Part shown: piece by piece, positions 23,045 to 32,318 of the stretch
How positions within the stretch are numbered: position 1 is the first letter of the stretch
Layout of the letters: each line of letters starts with the position of its first letter
Source: Saccharomycopsis fibuligera x Saccharomycopsis cf. fibuligera
Lineage: Eukaryota; Ascomycota; Saccharomycetes; Ascoideales; Saccharomycopsidaceae
DNA length: 64,000 nucleotides
Direction of reading: 5' to 3'
Assembly (NCBI GenBank): GCA_001936135.1
Contig: CP012819.1
Coordinates: 1,955,501 to 2,019,500, forward strand
Program-made: the position numbers and the translations under genes
Notes under the pieces: model-generated
What the model saw: the letters and a program-made list of their open reading frames with translations, nothing else
Told to the model about the DNA's origin: nothing
Database searches by the model: none

Positions 23045-25237
23045 ATGATGAAAATGAAGTTTTCAGCAACACTTTTTCTTTTCATCAATTTTGCGTCACT
23101 TGTTTGTGGTCATGGATTATTAACAACTAAGAACAGGGCTCGATCAGAAAACTTGCTTGTTAATTCGTGTACAAACACCTTGAGTAGCTTTAAGTGGGGA
23201 GCCAAATCGGGTAAACGAGGACCAAGTTGTACATATAAGCCGTACTTTGGAAGCTTAGCGATATGTATTCACGAACACGCTGAAAGTGATGCTGAAATTA
23301 AAAAAGCTGTGCCTATTCTTGCTTCAAGTTGCACCAATTTGACTTATGAGAAACTTGAAAAAGCCTACAATAATGCAACAAAATATGCAATCAACGAGGA
23401 AGATCTTAAAAGTTCCAAAACAAAGTTATATGCTCCAGTTATTGGTAATAATAACACTTACAACACCTATCATTATGCAATCAGAAATTTCTACATTAAT
23501 TATGATAGAAGCGTTGATTATGGATTAGCTATTCTTGCTTATTGGGCTGGTGTCATGATTCTTGGCGCAGCTGGTATATTCCTTGAAAGAACTGGGTTGA
23601 CGTTGTTGTGCAAAGATAGAGTGTCCAAGTTTTTGCAAAGTTCAATTCTCATTCCAAGTTTATTTAACGGCAAGCACACTCAAGTCAGTTACTATTTCAA
23701 GATTATTTCTTCTTTAATACCAACAAGGGCAGAATCTTTAATTCTCTTTGGATACATTTTTGTTCATGTTATTGTTTTGTCTATCAACTGGCAATTTGGT
23801 GAAGAGGGAGCGTACTTTGCTTCAAGAGGTATGGAGTTGATGCGTTATTTGGCAGATAGAACTGGTATTATTGCCTTTGCACATTTCCCTTTGATTTTCT
23901 TGTTTGCTGGAAGAAATAATTTTTTGCAATGGTTCACTGGTTTTTCATTTTCTACATTCATCCAATTCCATAAATGGACGGGAAGAGTTATGTTTATTGA
24001 TGCTGCTCTTCATTCTATTCTTTATACCGTTATGCATATTGAGCGTGGCAAATATAAAAATTCTTTAAAGCGTGAATATTTCCAATACGGTATAGTGGCA
24101 ACAGTCGCCTGTGGTGTATTGATGATCCAATCTTATAACTGGTTTAGAAGACACGGTTATGAACTTTTCTTGTACGTTCACATTGTGATAGCTGCTCTTT
24201 TTCTAGCTGGTGTTTACAAACATTGTGAAGAACTTGGCTACATGGAATTTATTTTTGCATCTATGGCAGTTTGGTGCATTGATAGATTGGTCAGAATTAT
24301 TAGAATGGCAATGTTTGGTTTCAGAAAAGCCAGCATAAAGGTTGTATCAGAGGAAACAATGAGAGTCAGTGTAAAAAGACCAAGTGGGTCCAGATGGCAT
24401 GCAAAACCTGGCCAATTTGTGTATATCTATTTTTTCAAAGGTAGCAAGTTTTACCAATCCCACCCCTTCACTGTTAACGATTCGACCATTAAGGATGAAG
24501 AGATCAACATTTACATTAAGGCAAAAAGCGGTATTACTAAACAAATTTACAATATGGTTTCTAAAAAGCCAGGAAAAGTAGACAATACCATCACGGTATC
24601 TATTGAAGGTCCTTATGGCCATTCTGCACCAAATTTCCACTACGATAACATTGTTCTTTTTGCTGGTGGTAACGGTATCCCAGGTCCATTTGATCATGCC
24701 CTTAAATTAGCAAAAAGATTTGCTGAGGGGCAAAAGAATATTAAGTTGGTCTGGGTAGCAAGAGATTTGGCTTCTATTAGCTGGTTTGCTTCAGAATTAT
24801 CTCTTTTGAAAGGTAGCGTTGTTGATGTATGTTTGTACTTGACTAGAGAATCACCAGCTAGTTTAGCTCTGGGAGCAGCTTTTTGTGATGTTGCACAATC
24901 GGTATCAAATGCCAGCGAATCAGGAAGTAATGAAACTAGAAAAGAAAAGTCAGGAGAACAGGAAAAGATTCAAGAATATGCTGCAAACGCAATCACTTCT
25001 GCTTTTGATGAAAAGGCAGTTTCTATTGCCCAGCAATTTGAAGGTTTTAATATCAATTGCGGAAGACCAGATACTGCTGAAATGATCAGAAAGTTGTTCA
25101 GCGAGCAAAAAGGGTCAATTTCTATAACCGCGTGCGGACCGAATGTGTTATGTGATTTAATAAGAAACTCCATTGCTGAGTACGTCGAAGACCATGACGG
25201 CAGAGTTGACTACTTCGAAGAGTTGCAAACTTGGTGA
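23045..25237 (+). CDS. ferric/cupric reductase, FRE/CFL family
   Basis: Plasma membrane metalloreductase that passes electrons from NADPH through FAD and two hemes to extracellular Fe3+ or Cu2+ ahead of uptake. I start it at the ATG at 23045, which gives a signal peptide (MMKMKFSATLFLFINFASLV) and 730 aa; the open frame extends upstream but without an ATG. A Cys-containing extracellular N-domain is followed by about seven membrane helices. Two bis-heme His pairs show the family's 13-residue spacing: FHKWTGRVMFIDAALHS and YVHIVIAALFLAGVYKH. The FAD site is HPFTVND. NADPH sites are SIEGPYGHSAP, LFAGGNGIPG and CGPNVLCDLI, and the C-terminus is FEELQTW. All expected motifs are present. Fungal CTG-clade genomes carry many paralogues, so no specific symbol is given. 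Confidence 0.93.
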   Translation: MMKMKFSATLFLFINFASLVCGHGLLTTKNRARSENLLVNSCTNTLSSFKWGAKSGKRGPSCTYKPYFGSLAICIHEHAESDAEIKKAVPILASSCTNLTYEKLEKAYNNATKYAINEEDLKSSKTKLYAPVIGNNNTYNTYHYAIRNFYINYDRSVDYGLAILAYWAGVMILGAAGIFLERTGLTLLCKDRVSKFLQSSILIPSLFNGKHTQVSYYFKIISSLIPTRAESLILFGYIFVHVIVLSINWQFGEEGAYFASRGMELMRYLADRTGIIAFAHFPLIFLFAGRNNFLQWFTGFSFSTFIQFHKWTGRVMFIDAALHSILYTVMHIERGKYKNSLKREYFQYGIVATVACGVLMIQSYNWFRRHGYELFLYVHIVIAALFLAGVYKHCEELGYMEFIFASMAVWCIDRLVRIIRMAMFGFRKASIKVVSEETMRVSVKRPSGSRWHAKPGQFVYIYFFKGSKFYQSHPFTVNDSTIKDEEINIYIKAKSGITKQIYNMVSKKPGKVDNTITVSIEGPYGHSAPNFHYDNIVLFAGGNGIPGPFDHALKLAKRFAEGQKNIKLVWVARDLASISWFASELSLLKGSVVDVCLYLTRESPASLALGAAFCDVAQSVSNASESGSNETRKEKSGEQEKIQEYAANAITSAFDEKAVSIAQQFEGFNINCGRPDTAEMIRKLFSEQKGSISITACGPNVLCDLIRNSIAEYVEDHDGRVDYFEELQTW

Positions 25238-25534
25238 CTACAATTGTTTCATTTTTCATTTTTTTTATTGCATGTTCATTTCATTTTTGTTTCTCTTTTC
25301 CACTTTCTTCGGTTTTACTCTTCTGCTTACAAATTGCATTAGCTATGAATAAGATATATATTACTATAGTCACACATCTGTTCTCAATATAAACTCCGGC
25401 ATTGGTTTTTTACTATCTAGTATTTTTCTATTTTCAGCAAATAAACTAGTGCATTCAAGATTGCGTCTTCTGGGGAAACTGCATTAGCGGATTATAATGT
25501 GTGCATATAGCAATTTTTTAGTTCCCCCTAATCC

Positions 25535-25544
25535 CCGATACCGG
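25535..25544 (+). promoter_or_regulatory. Leu3-like site (CCGATACCGG)
   Basis: Matches the Leu3 consensus CCGGNNCCGG with one mismatch (A at position 4). It lies 271 bp upstream of the ILV6 ATG. Leu3 controls branched-chain amino acid genes in yeast, so the context fits; binding is inferred. Confidence 0.5.
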
Positions 25545-25585
25545 GACAGAAAAAGCCCACGGGACTTTATCTGCTTGGCTTACTA

Positions 25586-25592
25586 TGAGTCA
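25586..25592 (+). promoter_or_regulatory. Gcn4 site (TGAGTCA)
   Basis: Perfect match to the Gcn4 core TGASTCA, 223 bp upstream of the ILV6 ATG. Gcn4 drives amino acid biosynthesis genes under starvation; ILV6 is an expected target. Confidence 0.7.
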
Positions 25593-25814
25593 GACGCACG
25601 CGATTGGCGTTCGTTTTGCCCTGTAGATAAGCGACAGCCCCGACATTCGCTCTGAGCAGAAAAAGCAAAACAAAATATGACAAGAAAAAAAAAAGTAAAG
25701 CAGAACATAAAAAAAATAGAAACTAGAAAAGAGAATCAGAAAGTGAGAGAAATTACACTGCTTCTTTTTGTTCTTACGCTCTCACGAACACGCATACACG
25801 CATACACCTCGATC

Positions 25815-26753
25815 ATGATATTACTGCAGAGCTCAAAGCTTCTTGTGAAAAGCGCTTTGAACCAGTCTGTAAAGGTTCAAGCGGTTAGAAATAGCTCTTC
25901 TTCCACCGCCGCGTTGGCCTACAAAGCATTGCATCGTCACAGAAAACAACCAAAGCTACCAGTTTTGGACACTCCAAACTGGTCCGCACAAGGCGCGGTT
26001 TCTTCGATTTTGTATGAAACCCCATATCCTTCCAAATCTCCAAAAAATCAACATGTCTTGAACTGTTTGGTACAAAATGAACCTGGTGTGTTATCTTTGA
26101 TTTCCGGGATTTTAGCTGCTAGAGGTTTCAATATTGACTCTTTGATTGTATGCAATACTGAAGTCAAAGACTTGTCGAGAATGACAATTATTTTGAAAGG
26201 CCAAGATGCGGTGATTGAACAAGCTAGAAGACAAATTGAAGACTTGGTACCGGTGTTTGCCGTTTTGGACTACAGTAATGCTGAAATCATTAAGAGAGAA
26301 TTGTTGTTGGCTAGAGTCAGTTTGTTGGGCCCAGAATATTTCCAAGACTTGATTAAGCAACACGAAACTGATTTGTCGCCAGAATTGGATGCTTCTAGCA
26401 AACAATTGAAATCCAACTTGAATGAAAGTTTTGATGAAAAGTATCATCCAAAGAATTTGTCTCCATCTGAATTGTTGAGAATCAAGAACCAATACTTAAC
26501 TGCTTTGCAGAACTTGACTAACCAATTTGGTGGTAAGATTGTCGATATTTCTAACAAAAACTGTATTATTGAATTGACCGGTAAGCCAGAGAGAATTAGT
26601 AACTTTTTGAAATTAATCAAGCCATTTGGTATTTTGGAAGTTGCTAGATCTGGTATGATGGCATTGCCAAGAACTCCATTAGACGAAGGTGCTGACGAAG
26701 AAGTTGCCGAAAAAACCCATTCTGTTGATGTTGGTGACTTGCCACCGGGTTGA
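25815..26753 (+). CDS. ILV6: acetolactate synthase regulatory subunit Ilv6
   Basis: Mitochondrial small subunit that activates acetolactate synthase (Ilv2) and gives it valine feedback sensitivity, at the first shared step of isoleucine/valine synthesis. I choose the ATG at 25815 (MILLQSSKLLVKSAL), which gives a basic, hydroxylated presequence and 312 aa, close to the 309 of S. cerevisiae; the 46 codons upstream are a Lys-rich and hydrophobic run unlike the family. The ACT domain begins at HVLNCLVQNEPGVLSLISG and continues RGFNIDSLIVCNTEVKDLSR. A second small-subunit domain follows (REQ-like RRQIEDLVPVFAVLDY, KRELLLARVSLLGPEYF). The C-terminus, VGDLPPG, matches the yeast ending. Gcn4- and Leu3-type sites lie upstream. 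Confidence 0.96.
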   Translation: MILLQSSKLLVKSALNQSVKVQAVRNSSSSTAALAYKALHRHRKQPKLPVLDTPNWSAQGAVSSILYETPYPSKSPKNQHVLNCLVQNEPGVLSLISGILAARGFNIDSLIVCNTEVKDLSRMTIILKGQDAVIEQARRQIEDLVPVFAVLDYSNAEIIKRELLLARVSLLGPEYFQDLIKQHETDLSPELDASSKQLKSNLNESFDEKYHPKNLSPSELLRIKNQYLTALQNLTNQFGGKIVDISNKNCIIELTGKPERISNFLKLIKPFGILEVARSGMMALPRTPLDEGADEEVAEKTHSVDVGDLPPG

Positions 26754-27122
26754 ACACTAATGCAAATTATACGATAATCTTTTACAATATGCATAAATTT
26801 TTAATTTTGTTTTCTTACTTTTTTCTTGTCTTCACATTCAGTTCATAGTCTCGTTATGCCTTCTTACTTTTATAACAAAAAGGACAAACTATGTGAAGAT
26901 ATATACAATTTTAGAAGAACCATTTGTCGAATATGGCTGCATAGTATATAATCCGAGAGTCTCTTCAATATATATGGTTACGTTCATGTAAGTAGCACAT
27001 TGCATGCAATCCACAAACACTGAAGTGCATGATACGAAAATAAATTTTTCTACATTGCACAGAGAAAGCCTTACTTGAAAGCATTTCTTTTATAAAGTGA
27101 TGGTTTACTGCCGGCATCAGTC
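26754..27122. other. intergenic, ILV6 3' flank
   Basis: AT-rich 3' flank of ILV6 and promoter of the small gene at 27123. A TATAAA-like TTTATAAAG lies near 27090. No gene is seen. Confidence 0.5.
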
Positions 27123-27528
27123 ATGAAGTCCTATAGACTATTAAGTTTAATCTTTGTCTCGATCTTTGTGCTACTGGTGGCCTCCAATCCTTTAAATATT
27201 TTAGAATTCGTCAACAGTCTGTCATTTGTAAGTAAACTACAACATCAGCACATACACAGCAAATGCCCTTAATACTAATTTCAAGTATTCCAATAAGGCT
27301 TCTAATGAAAAGAGTAATGGAAACAAAGTGAGCAAAGCCGAAGCTGGAGAAGCTAACTCTTCAACTGACACAGCTGATTCATTACAAGGGTTGGTGTCAG
27401 GCTATAGAGTCAAAATCAAGAGTGTGTTTGAGAAGAATCGACCGTTTTTCAAAAAAGCAGTAGACAGACTTTTCAACATAAATCAGAATGATAAAGAACA
27501 ACAAAGTGGTGGCGTTGGTGGAAGTTAA
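27123..27528 (+). CDS. small signal-anchored protein, spliced, uncharacterised
   Basis: Exon 1 (27123-27227) starts MKSYRLLSLIFVSIFVLLVA, a signal peptide or membrane anchor, and ends at donor GTAAGT (27228). TACTAAT at 27273-27279 serves as branch site, followed by AAG at 27283-27285. Using that acceptor, exon 2 (27286-27528) reads YSNKASNEKSNG in phase and ends at TAA, for a total of 115 aa. A second AAG (27295-27297) is also in phase and would drop four residues. Exon 2 encodes an Asn/Ser/Glu-rich region, then a basic amphipathic segment (YRVKIKSVFEKNRPFFKKAV) and a Gly-rich end. I do not recognise the family. The coincidence of donor, branch and phase supports it; the non-YAG acceptor lowers confidence. 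Confidence 0.55.
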
Positions 27529-28067
27529 TGCGAAGGCGATAGAGATGGAAATGGTGAGAACTTTTCACAAAGTACATAAAGTATAGCTATCAGTGCCAGA
27601 AGTGAGGTTTGGATTGTAGGATGTTAAGGCATTACAGTCTATAATCTGTGGCTTCACAATTTTTTGTACTAATTTGTACTTTTTTGTCCGGACCAATTAT
27701 TTTATGAGTATTTGTAATTGATAAAATGTTTCTATTAATTTGTACCACGTAAGCATTGCAAATAGTAAAAACGCTATACTGTAGATTGAAAGCAGTCTGC
27801 TCTTTAACCGTTTAGAGAGTGCCTGAGAAAACTATGAAAATACGATTTAGAACTTTTTTTTTGATTTAGTCAGAATTACGAAATTTCCCGCCCGGAGCCA
27901 CACTGTCAAACTACGAAAATGATGTAATTTACAGCAGTCTTTTCAATTTTAGTCAATGATATAAAGTCTGTCGATTTTCCTGGTTTACACATCAGTACTA
28001 CTTCATTTATCTTCCACAATACGTGAAACAAAACGTCCGTCTACTATTCAATTGCACATCCAGCAGA
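27529..28067. other. intergenic region
   Basis: AT-rich 3' flank of the small gene and promoter of the dioxygenase-like gene. No further gene is seen. Confidence 0.5.
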
Positions 28068-28457
28068 ATGGCAATCTCTGAGACTTTTGAAGTGGGCTTT
28101 AAGTCCTATGACATCCACACTTACTATAGAAAAAATGACCCCGAGGAAAAAGAACGTCTTCTAGCAGTGAGAGCTCAACTTCTTGAAGACTTTGCCGAAG
28201 AGATTGAAAAAGGGGACATCAGAGTTCACAAAGTGCATGAAGATGTTATTGGACCACATCCAATTGCTATGTGGGAAATTGATTTCAAAAAACCAGAGAT
28301 TTTTGCCAGAGTTGTACCTTGGTATCAAAGAAATCATCGCGGACTTTCTGTGCTTATTCATCCGTTTTCGGATAAGGGTCAAAAAGTGGATCATACGGAA
28401 CATGCGTTATGGTTGGGCCACAAGCAGAGACTTATTATTGACAAATTGCCGGATTAG
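28068..28457 (+). CDS. DOPA 4,5-dioxygenase-like protein (DODA, Pfam PF08883 type)
   Basis: Small (129 aa) single-domain protein of the fungal DOPA 4,5-dioxygenase family. It starts at ATG 28068 (MAISETFEVGFKSYDIHTYY); the frame extends upstream without an ATG. The family's histidine clusters are present: SYDIHTYY near the N-terminus, GPHPIAMWEIDF in the middle, and NHRGLSVLIHPF and DHTEHALWLG toward the C-terminus. Length matches the usual 115-130 aa. In most yeasts the physiological substrate is unknown; a ring-cleaving role on DOPA is established only for some fungal and plant homologues, so the reaction here is inference from family membership. It has no signal peptide and is probably cytosolic. 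Confidence 0.85.
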   Translation: MAISETFEVGFKSYDIHTYYRKNDPEEKERLLAVRAQLLEDFAEEIEKGDIRVHKVHEDVIGPHPIAMWEIDFKKPEIFARVVPWYQRNHRGLSVLIHPFSDKGQKVDHTEHALWLGHKQRLIIDKLPD

Positions 28458-29379
28458 TTTAATGTATAGTTTCTTGTTTAAAGATTATGGTCTCCTACTA
28501 TATGCTTTGTTTTATGATGTTTCAATAATAAAAGTGCATATTTTAATCCAATTTTACTTCCTCTTTGCTGAGTAATAATTATCCAAAAAAGTAGCTTGTT
28601 CCGTACGGCTGAAGCGCCTTTTTTGATAGGTTCACACACGTTTGCAAATTGCTTGCCTATTTAGTAGATATAAACAGAATCTCAAACTTAGCTAACAGTT
28701 TAGTTTCAGTACACAGTCATCCAAACATTTTGAATAATTAGATCACCCTTATGGGGTATATTCGCTATTCGCTATGGCTTTGATCTTCGTGGTTAGTTTT
28801 GTTAGCAACTGTCTCCCATTACTGCATCTGGACGCATGTCTCTGTGACTTTCAGGCAGTGAGAAATCACTGAGCTACCCACTGGTTGGCGAAAATTACGA
28901 TAACACACTAGCTACTACAACAGCGGTACAACAAAAGATGGTTTTGTAAATAAATTGCTTTACTTCTTCATCTATCAATTGGATAGAGGAACTTCCAACA
29001 AAAAAGTCTGGTTGTTGTCCTATATAGCCTGTAGCTGATGGTGGTGCTGATGTGGTCGTTTACCAAGCAAGGGTAACTGTCTTTAAACGTCAATATTTAA
29101 AACTTCGAACAGCTGTAAACTTAGTTTCAGCAAGCGTGGAAGAGTAAGATGAGCAAGGTCCTTTTCAACAGTTAATAACATTATATTCTCGAGCTTTTGT
29201 TATACTTACCATCATTACGATTATATTCTGCTACTTGCTGTCTATTATCTGGCTATTTTACCATATCCGTTAGACAACGATTTTCCTTGCATTACCCGCG
29301 TGGAATATTCCTGGTCCCATTCTGCTTTTCTTTCTTTTTTTCCTGTTTTTCTTTTTTTTGGCCAGTTAGAAATTAGAAC
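28458..29379. other. intergenic region
   Basis: AT-rich. T-rich stretch (29320-29360) directly before the next ATG. No gene or RNA is recognisable. Confidence 0.5.
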
Positions 29380-30051
29380 ATGGACATTAACAATAAAACT
29401 AAGAACCCTAGTTCTCTTCCACCATACTCTTCAGAAACTCCTCCAACTTCAACTTCCACTTCAGAGCCTTCGTCAGAGTCTCAAATGCCTTCGTCCGTTC
29501 CTTTAGCTACTTCTCAACTTACCAAAAAAGAGCAAACTTACTTGTTCGCCAACCAGTGTGACTTAGAGATCTACTGCTCTCCTTTTGGAGTCTCTGCACT
29601 TTACGTCAACATCAAAAACTCTGGCATAGTGGGAATTGGTAGCACCATGGGTCGCATTACCGGCCAGACCAAAGGTAGAGTTTACTATAATAACGGTGAA
29701 GACTTCAAGAAAAAGAAATTCAAGATTCATGGTATTGTTGATGATGACAACATGTTGAGAATAGATTTTTTTAGAATATTCAAAAATGAAGGCAAAGTTG
29801 ATCCACTCACCAATGAACTCATCAACAAAGAAGGCACTGGTGCCAGTGCTGGAAACTCAAGCCATTCGTCTCCCGCTGCTACTACTGGTGCTTCTCCTGC
29901 CGATTCAAGTAAACTTAGCAAAGATGAAGAAGATGGCGATAACGATGGTGTGGAGGTTCCTGATATAATTTTTAAAGGAGTTTGTCCTAGTTGCAGACCC
30001 GAAAAAGTGGATCCTTTCATCGGCGTGTTTAGTTTTGAAACTGAGGACTGA
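29380..30051 (+). CDS. uncharacterised acidic protein, 223 aa
   Basis: Uninterrupted ATG-to-stop frame. Residues 1-48 are Pro/Ser/Thr-rich and disordered-looking. Residues about 50-135 are a compact beta-rich block (YLFANQCDLEIYCSPFGVSA, YVNIKNSGIVGIGSTMGRIT, KFKIHGIVDDDNMLRIDFFR). A low-complexity Ser/Ala/acidic linker (about 147-185, SKDEEDGDNDGVE) leads to a short conserved-looking end with a CPSC motif (FKGVCPSCRPEKVDPFIGVF). No signal peptide or membrane span. I do not recognise the family. The CPSC pair might bind metal, but there are no further Cys/His partners nearby. Composition and length make it a credible gene. Confidence 0.75.
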   Translation: MDINNKTKNPSSLPPYSSETPPTSTSTSEPSSESQMPSSVPLATSQLTKKEQTYLFANQCDLEIYCSPFGVSALYVNIKNSGIVGIGSTMGRITGQTKGRVYYNNGEDFKKKKFKIHGIVDDDNMLRIDFFRIFKNEGKVDPLTNELINKEGTGASAGNSSHSSPAATTGASPADSSKLSKDEEDGDNDGVEVPDIIFKGVCPSCRPEKVDPFIGVFSFETED

Positions 30052-30818
30052 TTGGTGTTTTGGTAGCTGTTGTTGGTTGAGTCAATTCGCTGTTTTTGAG
30101 GATGTAGAACTTTTACATCTGACTCTCGGACTTTTGCCATTAGGGACTCTTACATTTTGTTTGTAAATTTATTCTTTTTTAATTTATTCTTTTTTTTATA
30201 TTTTGGTTTGTTATTTTTTTTTTTTTATTTTTCATTTCTTCTTTTACCTTTTTTGTTTTTTTGTTGTTTGACTTTGATATTGACTTATTCTATGTTTACG
30301 GTGTTTAATATCTTATTTACAGTATGTGGCTGCTCATTTGCCCATGGTTATGGTTTTTATTGTATAATTGTTTGTTGTTTTTTTCAGTAACACTGTAATG
30401 TGTATTTTTATGCGCGCGTTTGTCAGATAGGTGTAATGAACCAATAAGTGTTCTTTTGCAAGTGAGAAGCTCCTGCTAAAATTCTTTTCTTTGGCTACAC
30501 AAACCAATGTGGTGTCTCTCAGTAGATGACAATTAGCATATTTCATAACATATTTCGTAGCATATTTCATAGCATTCAATATACACTGATTGCTCTATAT
30601 CATTACAGTAATGCCACAAACGCAGATTTTGGCGCGGCAGCCAACATGCACAATATTTAAGCATTCGAAAATCACATCAATCAATACACGCATGCTATGA
30701 TCATGATAGACACCTGTCATGAAAAGATAGCCAACCACTTTAGGACATGGTGTTGACTTTATAACTTCACTAAACCACACAATCCCTCGCTCATAAAAAG
30801 AATAATACATCCAGATTT
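30052..30818. other. intergenic region
   Basis: Very T-rich 3' flank (30150-30260), then AT-rich sequence. At 30533-30576 a run of near-repeats of CATATTTCATAG occurs (three diverged copies). No gene is seen. Confidence 0.5.
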
Positions 30819-31430
30819 ATGTCACAGTTTACAAATGCAAGCGCAGTATGGCTAGTGCTGATGGTTTTATTCAGACTAACTTGCTGCTTAGTGATATATA
30901 AAGAGCTGCCATCAAACATAGAAACAGAAAAAGATTTAAAGCCAGAACCACTAAAGTTTGATCTTTTCAATAGTAGTATAGAAGCGTTGAGAAAAAACCC
31001 AATTGATTTTGTCAATTCGGGTAAGGGAAAATCTTTCTTTAAAGCTTGTGTAAGTAGATCTTGCGATACTTTTCTTTCTTGACTATTTTTCCCCTCTTGA
31101 CTAAAAAGGTAACCATGTACAGATTTCTAACACATTTGGAATCTAGGGGCCGGATTTCATCCTTTGTTATGACTCCTCAATAGCTATTTTGGATAACTGT
31201 TATCGCGAAAACCGAAACCAAAAGCACGGGTTTTCAGACTCACACTATCATTGCGATTGCCAGTTAGGAAAAAAATTGGCTTCCAAATGCGCAGTGCATT
31301 GCAATCCAGTAAGTAACTCTTGCCAAAAAAAGTTTTACCATTTGGGATACTTACTAACTATTACAAGAAATACGAAAGGCGTTTTACTTCTCTGAAGGAT
31401 GAAATGTGTAATGGTGATTTTGATCAGTAG
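30819..31430 (+). CDS. cysteine-rich secreted or lumenal protein, three exons, uncharacterised
   Basis: Exon 1 (30819-31049) begins MSQFTNASAVWLVLMVLFRL, a signal peptide or anchor, and ends FFKAC at donor GTAAGT. Intron 1 (31050-31146) has TTCTAAC 19 nt before acceptor TCTAG. Exon 2 (31147-31308) reads GPDFILCYDSSIAILDNCY, then HYHCDCQLGKK and CAVHCNP, and ends at donor GTAAGT (31309). Intron 2 has a perfect TACTAAC at 31352-31358 and, as best reading, acceptor AAG at 31365-31367. Exon 3 (31368-31430) reads KYERRFTSLKDEM and ends CNGDFDQ. All junctions are in phase 0, giving 151 aa. The mature part has a clustered Cys pattern (C, C, CxC, C-x3-C, C) that suggests disulfides or metal binding. 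I do not recognise the family. No single uninterrupted frame shows this gene. Confidence 0.62.
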
Positions 31431-32318
31431 CAATTCATTACCTTAACAAACCCAATCAATACTTTTTTCAAATTCTGTGCAGTATATAGTAATGGGAAAA
31501 ATGGTAAACCTGTGTTATATATATGTGTAATTATATAGTGTTACCACCAAAATATTTCACGCATTACGATATTTCACGCATAAGTTAATAACACGCAACT
31601 GTAACATAAGCATACAAATTACTCACTTATTCTCTTTCCATTATGTCGCCCCTTAAAGGATAATGGTTATAATTATCCTTTTGGCAAGCATTGTTTTTTT
31701 TTTTTATTTTTATTTTTTTTTTTTTTTCAATATGGCACTCCTTGATGACTATTTAACCAGAAGTAACCGCTTTTGCTCTAGTTAGTTGCACTTAGTTAAT
31801 ACGTTATCCCTTGATCTACCCATTAACCACACTACAACAACAAGAAGTTACTGTATAATATAATACCAACGAGAATGCATTAGAAGATCTTACAAAAATA
31901 CTGAGCAGTCAATGTAAAGCCTCAAGGCCCTATATAGGGATGTTATATTTACATATTGCTGTGGGGAGCCTCATTCACTCTATAACATCTATGGGTTAAA
32001 TATTATTTTACTGTAAAATTGTGAACTAATGGATGATGACAGGTCTGGCGATAAAAAAGTATTGATACAAATGATCCATATATAGGGTATATTTAACTCA
32101 ATGATACATGCATCAAATAGCATCATAGAGCATGATAACGTGACCGTGTATTTCAGCCAATGAAAAGACGGTGGAAAAAAATCATTCGTGATCGTATGAG
32201 AAAAATACTAATGATCATAAAAAAAACTTGTTATATACGGTATCTTTGCTTTAGAGTTTCCCTCGACCTGCTTTTAGAGACACAAGTCAATATAACAACA
32301 TATAATACATCAAGCACA
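31431..32318. promoter_or_regulatory. COX13 upstream region
   Basis: AT-rich. Contains a short tandem duplication of ATATTTCACGCATTACG (about 31549-31582), a T-rich tract at 31690-31728 and the CCAAT box listed separately. The frame running into COX13 from 32160 is a Lys-rich leader stretch rather than protein. Confidence 0.5.
32157..32161 (+). promoter_or_regulatory. CCAAT box upstream of COX13
   Basis: AGCCAATGA context, 158 bp upstream of the COX13 ATG. The HAP2/3/5 complex binds CCAAT in yeast respiratory gene promoters, so the location is as expected. Confidence 0.5.

Larger units (their letters stand above)
25238..25814. promoter_or_regulatory. ILV6 upstream region
   Basis: Between the ferric reductase stop and the ILV6 ATG. 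Besides the Leu3-like and Gcn4 sites listed separately, it contains a CCCCT stress-element core at about 25525-25529. The last 140 bp (25677-25814) are an in-frame Lys-rich then hydrophobic open stretch that I regard as leader rather than protein. Confidence 0.55.

Noticed and set aside
25677-25814. N-terminal extension of ILV6 from an upstream ATG
   Set aside because: It would add 46 residues of Lys-rich and hydrophobic sequence before a normal presequence start; the downstream ATG gives the family length.
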